Assembly (NCBI GenBank): GCA_018384835.1
Contig: JAHAYB010000235.1
Span: forward strand, 1 to 9,269
Direction: 5' to 3'
Source of the DNA: Comamonas sp.
GTDB lineage: Bacteria; Pseudomonadota; Gammaproteobacteria; Burkholderiales; Burkholderiaceae_C
Length of the DNA: 9,269 bases
In this document: positions 5,539 to 9,269 of the stretch, piece after piece
Numbering within the stretch: position 1 is the stretch's first letter
How the letters are laid out: every line of letters starts with the position of its first letter
The notes under the pieces: model-generated
What the model was told of the DNA's origin: nothing
Database searches by the model: none
What the model saw: the letters and a program-made list of their open reading frames with translations, nothing else
Made by a program: the position numbers and the translations under genes

Positions 5539-6093
5539 CTACAAGCCCAGCGCCAACTGGGCTTCCTCGCTCATCATGGCGCGGCTCCAGGGCGGGTCGA
5601 ACACCAGATTGACGGTGATATCTTGCACACGCGGCAGAGCCAGCACTTTGTCGCAGACTTCGTTGGCAATGGCCTCGCCCATACCGCAGCCGGGGGCGGT
5701 GAGCGTCATGTCGATGGTGACGCGCACATCGCCATGGGCATCAAAGGGGTCCACCTGGCAGCGGTAAATCAGCCCCAGCTCCACGATGTTGACGGGGATT
5801 TCCGGGTCGTAGCAGGTGCGCAGCACGTCCCAGACCAGGGGTTCTACGTCATCGACCTTGACATCTTTGGGGATTTCAATGGACTCGGGCGGCTCTTTGC
5901 CGATGGCATCGGCATCTTCTCCTTTGAGGCGCACCATCTGCCCCTCCACCACCAGGGTGAAGGAGCCGCCCAGTGCCTGGGTGATTTGCGCTAGCTGGCC
6001 TTCGTGCAGCTCAAAAGCCTGGCCGCTGGGCACGGTTTCTACGGTAACGGTGCGGCGCACCAGGACATCTTCGCGTTGGCGGCGGTTCATCAT
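5539..6093 (-). CDS. sufT: Putative Fe-S cluster assembly protein SufT (DUF59/MIP18 family)
   Basis: A 184-residue protein. An N-terminal part of about 80 residues, specific to the long SufT type, precedes the DUF59/MIP18 domain. Signatures are WDVLRTCYDPEIPVNIVELGLIY (88-110) and MTLTAPGCGMGEAIANEVCDKVL (129-151), the latter containing the conserved Cys136 seen in this family, then FDPPWSRAMMSEEAQLALGL at the C-terminus. SufT proteins help mature Fe-S proteins, in Staphylococcus mainly under high Fe-S demand; the exact role is unsettled. The start ATG overlaps the sufU stop by 4 nt (ATGA). A second ATG follows directly, so the start could be one codon later. It is the last gene of the operon. 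Confidence 0.92.
   Translation of the reverse strand: MMNRRQREDVLVRRTVTVETVPSGQAFELHEGQLAQITQALGGSFTLVVEGQMVRLKGEDADAIGKEPPESIEIPKDVKVDDVEPLVWDVLRTCYDPEIPVNIVELGLIYRCQVDPFDAHGDVRVTIDMTLTAPGCGMGEAIANEVCDKVLALPRVQDITVNLVFDPPWSRAMMSEEAQLALGL
5543..5564. terminator. Hairpin at the xthA/sufT convergent end
   Basis: AAGCCCAG (5543-5550) and CTGGGCTT (5557-5564) form a perfect 8-bp stem with a 6-nt loop. It lies inside the last codons of sufT (encoding its C-terminal AQLALGL), 28 bp after the xthA stop. There is no T-run on either side, so a bidirectional terminator role is only suggested by its position between converging genes. Confidence 0.4.
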
Positions 6094-6596
6094 GCTTGGG
6101 TGCTCCCAGTGGGTGGGGCGGAGTGTGTCGTGATGGGGTCTTGTGCGCCTTCGGTGCTGGCGGCATCTTGGTTGTCAGCAATGGCGTGCATCAAGGCGTG
6201 CCAGCCCAGCAGGGCGCATTTGATGCGGTTGGGGTATTGGCGCACGCCCGCCAGGCTGACGAGTTTGCCCAGGGGGGCTTCTTCCGGGTCGGCCTCGCCG
6301 GTGAGTACGGCGCGAAAGTGTTGTTGCAGTTCTTGCGCCAGCGCCACTTCTTTGCCTTTGACGGCCTCGGTCATCATCGAGGTGGAGGCCATGCAGATGG
6401 CGCAGCCCTGGCCGCTAAAGCGGATGTCCTGCACCTTGTCGTCGGCAATGGCCAGCTCCACGGCCACGCGGTCGCCGCAAGAGGGGTTAGTGCCTCGGGC
6501 TTGGTGGGTGGGATGCTCCAGATGGCCAAAATTGCGCGGAGCACGTTTGTGCTCCAGCACTACTTCTTGGTAGAGGTCGTTTTCAGCAGAACTCAT
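6090..6596 (-). CDS. sufU: Fe-S cluster assembly sulfur acceptor SufU
   Basis: A 168-residue IscU-fold protein of the SufU type, which accepts persulfide sulfur from the desulfurase SufS and in Bacillus works as a zinc-dependent sulfur transferase. The ligand set is present: Cys40 in NPSCGDR, Asp42, Cys65 in GQGCAIC, and Cys127 in NRIKCALLGWHAL. The insertion between the second and third cysteines separates SufU from IscU. The IscU LPPVK motif is absent. A polar tail of about 30 residues after the core is unusual but plausible. sufU ends in a 4-nt overlap with sufT and is separated from sufS by 58 bp. No good Shine-Dalgarno sequence precedes the ATG; a 14-bp tandem repeat occupies that place. 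Confidence 0.93.
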   Translation of the reverse strand: MSSAENDLYQEVVLEHKRAPRNFGHLEHPTHQARGTNPSCGDRVAVELAIADDKVQDIRFSGQGCAICMASTSMMTEAVKGKEVALAQELQQHFRAVLTGEADPEEAPLGKLVSLAGVRQYPNRIKCALLGWHALMHAIADNQDAASTEGAQDPITTHSAPPTGSTQA

Positions 6597-6624
6597 GGCG
6601 TTATTTCGGTGGCGTTACTTCGGT
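6597..6624. repeat. 14-bp tandem repeat directly upstream of sufU
   Basis: GGCGTTATTTCGGT (6597-6610) is followed at once by GGCGTTACTTCGGT (6611-6624), one mismatch. On the coding strand the repeat touches the sufU ATG, so it fills the translation initiation region. It leaves no clear ribosome-binding site. Confidence 0.8.
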
Positions 6625-6654
6625 GGCTAGGCTTAGTCGGTTGGGGGCGCATGG

Positions 6655-7932
6655 TTAGCGCATGACTTGCAAGGCGTGGGCGACACCGTCAATCAGGCGG
6701 CGCACTTCGTCCTCAGTGTTGTACAGGGCAAACGAAGCGCGGGTGGTCGGCCCCTTGCCCAGGTGGTTGTGCAGCGGCTCGGCGCAGTGGTGGCCGGTGC
6801 GCACGGCAATGCCGCGCTCGTCCAGCAAAGTACCAATGTCGTGGGGGTGCACATCGTCCACCACAAACGAGACCAGCGCCGCATGACTGGCATGGGGGGC
6901 GTAGAGGGTCAAGCCCTCTAGCGCTTGCAACCCGGCCACGGCCTGGGCGCGTAGTTGGGCGATATGGGCATCAATGTGGGCGCGGCCAATGTGCTCGATA
7001 AAGTCTGCCGCTGCCGCCAGGCCGACTGCGCCGGTGACGTTGGGCGTGCCGCCTTCCAGACGGGTGGGGACGGCGGCATAGCCTGCGCTGTCGTACTCCA
7101 CCCATTCCACCATGTCACCGCCTAGGCGCAGGGGGTAGAGGCGCTCTAGCGCGGCGCGTTGCCCTACCAAAGCGCCTGTGCCCATGGGGCCGTACATTTT
7201 GTGACCCGAGAAAGCGCAGAAGTCGCAGTCCAAATCCGCCAGCGCAGGCATGGTGTGCCCTACGGCTTGGGCAGCGTCTAGCACGGTTAAAGCGCCAGCC
7301 TGCTTGGCCAGGGTGAGCATGGCCTCATACGGTGGGCGCTCGCCCGTGGCATTAGCCGCAGCGGTGATGGCAAAGACGCGGGTTTTGTCGCTGATGAGGG
7401 CTTGCAGGTCAGCCAGGTGGACTTGCCCCTGGGCATCGGGTAGGAGGATGCGCAGCTTGGCTCCGGTCATGCGGGCGGCGTGCTGCCAAGGGATGAGGTT
7501 GGCGTGGTGCTCCAATCCGCTGACGATGATTTCATCGCCAGGGCGCAGCCAGGCATGGCCGCTGCCGCCCAGCCACAAGCCTTGCGCCACCATGTTCAGC
7601 GCCTCGGTAGTGCCGGTGGTAAATACCAGCTCTTGCTGGCTGGATGCGCCGACAAAGGCTTTGAGCGTGGCGCGTGCGGCATCAAAGGCATCGGTGGCGC
7701 GTTGGCTCAATAGGTGAACACCTCGGTGGATGTTGGCGCGGTGGTGCTGCTCAAAATCGAGCATGGCCTGCTGCACGGGCAGCGGGGTTTGCGTGGTGGC
7801 GGCGTTGTCCAGATAGGCCAGGGGCTGGCCTTTGACTTGCTGGTGCAGTACCGGGAACAGGCTGCGCAGCAGGCCGGGGTTGAGGCCGGTGGCTGCGGTG
7901 CTGTTGCTAGGGTTGTTGGCGGCGCTGCTCAT
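6655..7932 (-). CDS. sufS: Cysteine desulfurase SufS
   Basis: A 425-residue class V aminotransferase-fold enzyme that removes sulfur from L-cysteine as a persulfide, using pyridoxal phosphate. Lys245 in AFSGHKMYGPMGTGAL is the expected Schiff-base lysine, His142/His143 in SGLEHHANLIPW lie in the cofactor pocket, and Cys383 in VRTGHHCAEPL is the persulfide-carrying cysteine in the short-loop context of group II desulfurases. The start at 7932 gives MSSAANN and overlaps the sufD stop by 4 nt (ATGA); the open frame beyond it is the shadow of sufD. The first 20 residues are low-complexity and the conserved core begins near LFPVLHQ. It probably passes sulfur to the product of the next gene, sufU. 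Confidence 0.96.
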   Translation of the reverse strand: MSSAANNPSNSTAATGLNPGLLRSLFPVLHQQVKGQPLAYLDNAATTQTPLPVQQAMLDFEQHHRANIHRGVHLLSQRATDAFDAARATLKAFVGASSQQELVFTTGTTEALNMVAQGLWLGGSGHAWLRPGDEIIVSGLEHHANLIPWQHAARMTGAKLRILLPDAQGQVHLADLQALISDKTRVFAITAAANATGERPPYEAMLTLAKQAGALTVLDAAQAVGHTMPALADLDCDFCAFSGHKMYGPMGTGALVGQRAALERLYPLRLGGDMVEWVEYDSAGYAAVPTRLEGGTPNVTGAVGLAAAADFIEHIGRAHIDAHIAQLRAQAVAGLQALEGLTLYAPHASHAALVSFVVDDVHPHDIGTLLDERGIAVRTGHHCAEPLHNHLGKGPTTRASFALYNTEDEVRRLIDGVAHALQVMR

Positions 7933-9170
7933 ACGGCTGCTCCGCTGCCGCTGAGGTGGTGATGGATGGCGGCGGCCAGCCACTCGCCTTCCAGCCATTG
8001 GTTGAGTAGGCCGCTGGTGCTGGCTTCGTCATCCCCCTCGGTATTGGGCAGCGCCAGTTCTAGCAGGGCACGTGCCTTGCCTTCAATAATCAGGCGACGG
8101 GCGGTAGCGGCATCCAGGCCGCGTTGCTGGGCGTAGAACAGGGCATCTTCGGGCAAAGCGCCCCAGGTTGCGCCGTGGGCGGCGGTGACTTGGTCGTGCA
8201 AAATTTCCAGGTGGGGGCGCAGCGTCATGCGCGGCTGGCCGTCAATGGCCAAGCCCCACAGACGCTGGTGTACGTCTGAATCACGTGCGCCAGGCGCAAT
8301 ATAGGTAAAGGCGTTGGCTACGGTGCGGCTACGCCCTGCGCCCAAGCCCAGCACTTGCACGTGGCTATGGGTGTCTGCCGCTAGGTGGCGGGTGTAGATT
8401 TGCTGGTCAATTTGGGCGCTGCCCGTTAGCAGCAGGCCAGCGTGGCGCACTTGGGCATGTTCGCCTTGCAGGTCGATATCGCTGCGCTGCACATGGTAGG
8501 CACAGCCATTGGTGGCTACGGCCTGGTGGTATTGGGCGTTGGCCGCTACTTGCACATGCTGGAAGTGTGCCAACTGGTCAGCGGCCTGTGCTTCGTGAAT
8601 GCGCAGGTGTTGCAGCAGCGCCCCTTCACCCAGGCGGATGTGCATGTGCAGGTTTTGCGTAATGCTTGTTAGGTCGGCTTGGCGGGCTTGGGTGTGCAGC
8701 AGCAGGCAACGTGCGCCGGGGGCGAGTTCTAGTACCAGCAGGGGGGCATCTACGGCCAGTTGCGCCAGGTGGTGCAGGTGCAGGCGCACGGGCTTGTCAC
8801 CAGCATTAGGGCTGGCGGCTACTTGCACGCGCAGCCCTTGGCGGCACAGCGCCAAGTGTGCCCAGGCAAAGGGGGCGGCTTCGCCACTGGGAGCAGGTAG
8901 GTCGGCCAGCAGGGCATGGCGCTCTTGCGGGTCTAAGGCATTGAGCTGTTGCTGTTGTACCTGGTCGGCACCGGCTTGCACGGTTAGCGTCCAGTCGGGG
9001 CTGGTGGTGATGGTGGCTTCGGTAGCGGCGGCGGTGTTTTCTGCCAGCCACTGCGCCAGGGCGGGCGGGGGTAGGTGGTGGAAGGCTTCGTTCTTGCGGC
9101 CAATCCAGCCGCTGCTTTCAAGCTGGGCGCGTGCCTGTTGGGCACTGGCCGGGGTGTTCAGGGTAGTCAT
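7929..9170 (-). CDS. sufD: Fe-S cluster assembly protein SufD
   Basis: A 413-residue SufD, the beta-helix partner of SufB in the SufBCD scaffold where Fe-S clusters form. The N-terminal helical part (WIGRKNEAFHHL near 22-33) is followed by a long beta-rich region. The conserved C-terminal part includes the HDQVTAAHGATWG segment (325-337), with His332 in the region of the functionally important SufD histidine of E. coli, then DALFYAQQRGLD and the helical tail RRLIIEGKARALLELAL. The ATG at 9170 is preferred because AGGAGG lies 9 nt upstream; the TTG at 9194 would overlap sufC and leave the ribosome-binding site inside the gene. The protein is rich in Ala, Gln and His. It overlaps sufS by 4 nt. 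Confidence 0.93.
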   Translation of the reverse strand: MTTLNTPASAQQARAQLESSGWIGRKNEAFHHLPPPALAQWLAENTAAATEATITTSPDWTLTVQAGADQVQQQQLNALDPQERHALLADLPAPSGEAAPFAWAHLALCRQGLRVQVAASPNAGDKPVRLHLHHLAQLAVDAPLLVLELAPGARCLLLHTQARQADLTSITQNLHMHIRLGEGALLQHLRIHEAQAADQLAHFQHVQVAANAQYHQAVATNGCAYHVQRSDIDLQGEHAQVRHAGLLLTGSAQIDQQIYTRHLAADTHSHVQVLGLGAGRSRTVANAFTYIAPGARDSDVHQRLWGLAIDGQPRMTLRPHLEILHDQVTAAHGATWGALPEDALFYAQQRGLDAATARRLIIEGKARALLELALPNTEGDDEASTSGLLNQWLEGEWLAAAIHHHLSGSGAAV

Positions 9171-9190
9171 GGGGTAGCACCTCCTCGGGG

Positions 9191-9269
9191 TCAAGCGGTG
9201 GTGCGGGTAAAGCCGGTTTTGGCAATGCTGCGGGCTAGCTCCAGGCCACCGGTTTCGGCGATGCGGCCA
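9191..9269 (-). CDS. sufC: SufC, Fe-S assembly ATPase (C-terminal end only)
   Basis: The window's right edge cuts this gene. The visible 25 C-terminal residues read GRIAETGGLELARSIAKTGF and a short tail, then TGA at 9191-9193. The pattern GRI..TGG.ELA..I...G fits the C-terminus of SufC, the ABC-type ATPase of the SufBCD complex, and the position directly before sufD is the usual one. None of the Walker or signature motifs is in the window, so the call rests mainly on context. The stop lies 20 bp before the sufD ATG. Confidence 0.7.
   Translation of the reverse strand, partial: GRIAETGGLELARSIAKTGFTRTTA

Noticed and set aside
7933..7998. Longer SufS start 22 codons upstream
   Set aside because: This lies entirely within sufD and encodes an Arg-rich shadow; the ATGA overlap at 7929-7932 is the natural start.
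1..9269. CRISPR array, tRNA, rRNA or insertion sequence
   Set aside because: No regularly spaced repeats, tRNA-like or rRNA-like stretches, or transposase genes were seen on either strand.

Overview
The window looks like a piece of a betaproteobacterial (Burkholderiales, probably Comamonadaceae-like) chromosome. This placement is inferred from protein character and GC-rich coding; no marker gene proves it. It has three parts.

(1) Positions 1-1500, accessory region. This looks like the downstream end of an integron gene-cassette array. A GTTAGGC core site opens the window at 2-8, and a complete attC-type recombination site lies at 513-572. Cassette 1 (3-566) carries an overlapping DUF4160/DUF2442 gene pair. 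Cassette 2 (from 567) carries the wreck of a HigB/RelE-like toxin and HigA-like antitoxin module: the toxin has lost its middle and the antitoxin its DNA-binding domain. Next, in reverse orientation, comes an apparently intact YefM-YoeB module with its own promoter/operator region. Its toxin ends in Cys where the E. coli protein has Tyr84. The integron integrase, if present, should lie left of the window.

(2) Positions 1501-5514, core metabolism on the + strand. These genes are a long (about 597 aa) DmdC-like acyl-CoA dehydrogenase, a 3-hydroxyisobutyryl-CoA hydrolase-type crotonase protein (valine catabolism) and exonuclease III. A perfect 10-bp hairpin separates the first two.

(3) Positions 5539-9269, a compact SUF iron-sulfur assembly operon on the - strand, read right to left: sufC (3' end only), sufD, sufS, sufU, sufT. 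SufC-SufD belong to the scaffold, SufS takes sulfur from cysteine, SufU is the likely sulfur acceptor and SufT is a DUF59-family maturation factor. sufD/sufS and sufU/sufT overlap by 4 nt. The only gap, between sufS and sufU, holds a 14-bp tandem repeat directly before the sufU start. xthA and sufT converge with 24 bp between stop codons.

The most interesting part is the integron end: an uncharacterised two-gene cassette, a toxin-antitoxin module caught in decay, and a second module of another family at the array's edge.
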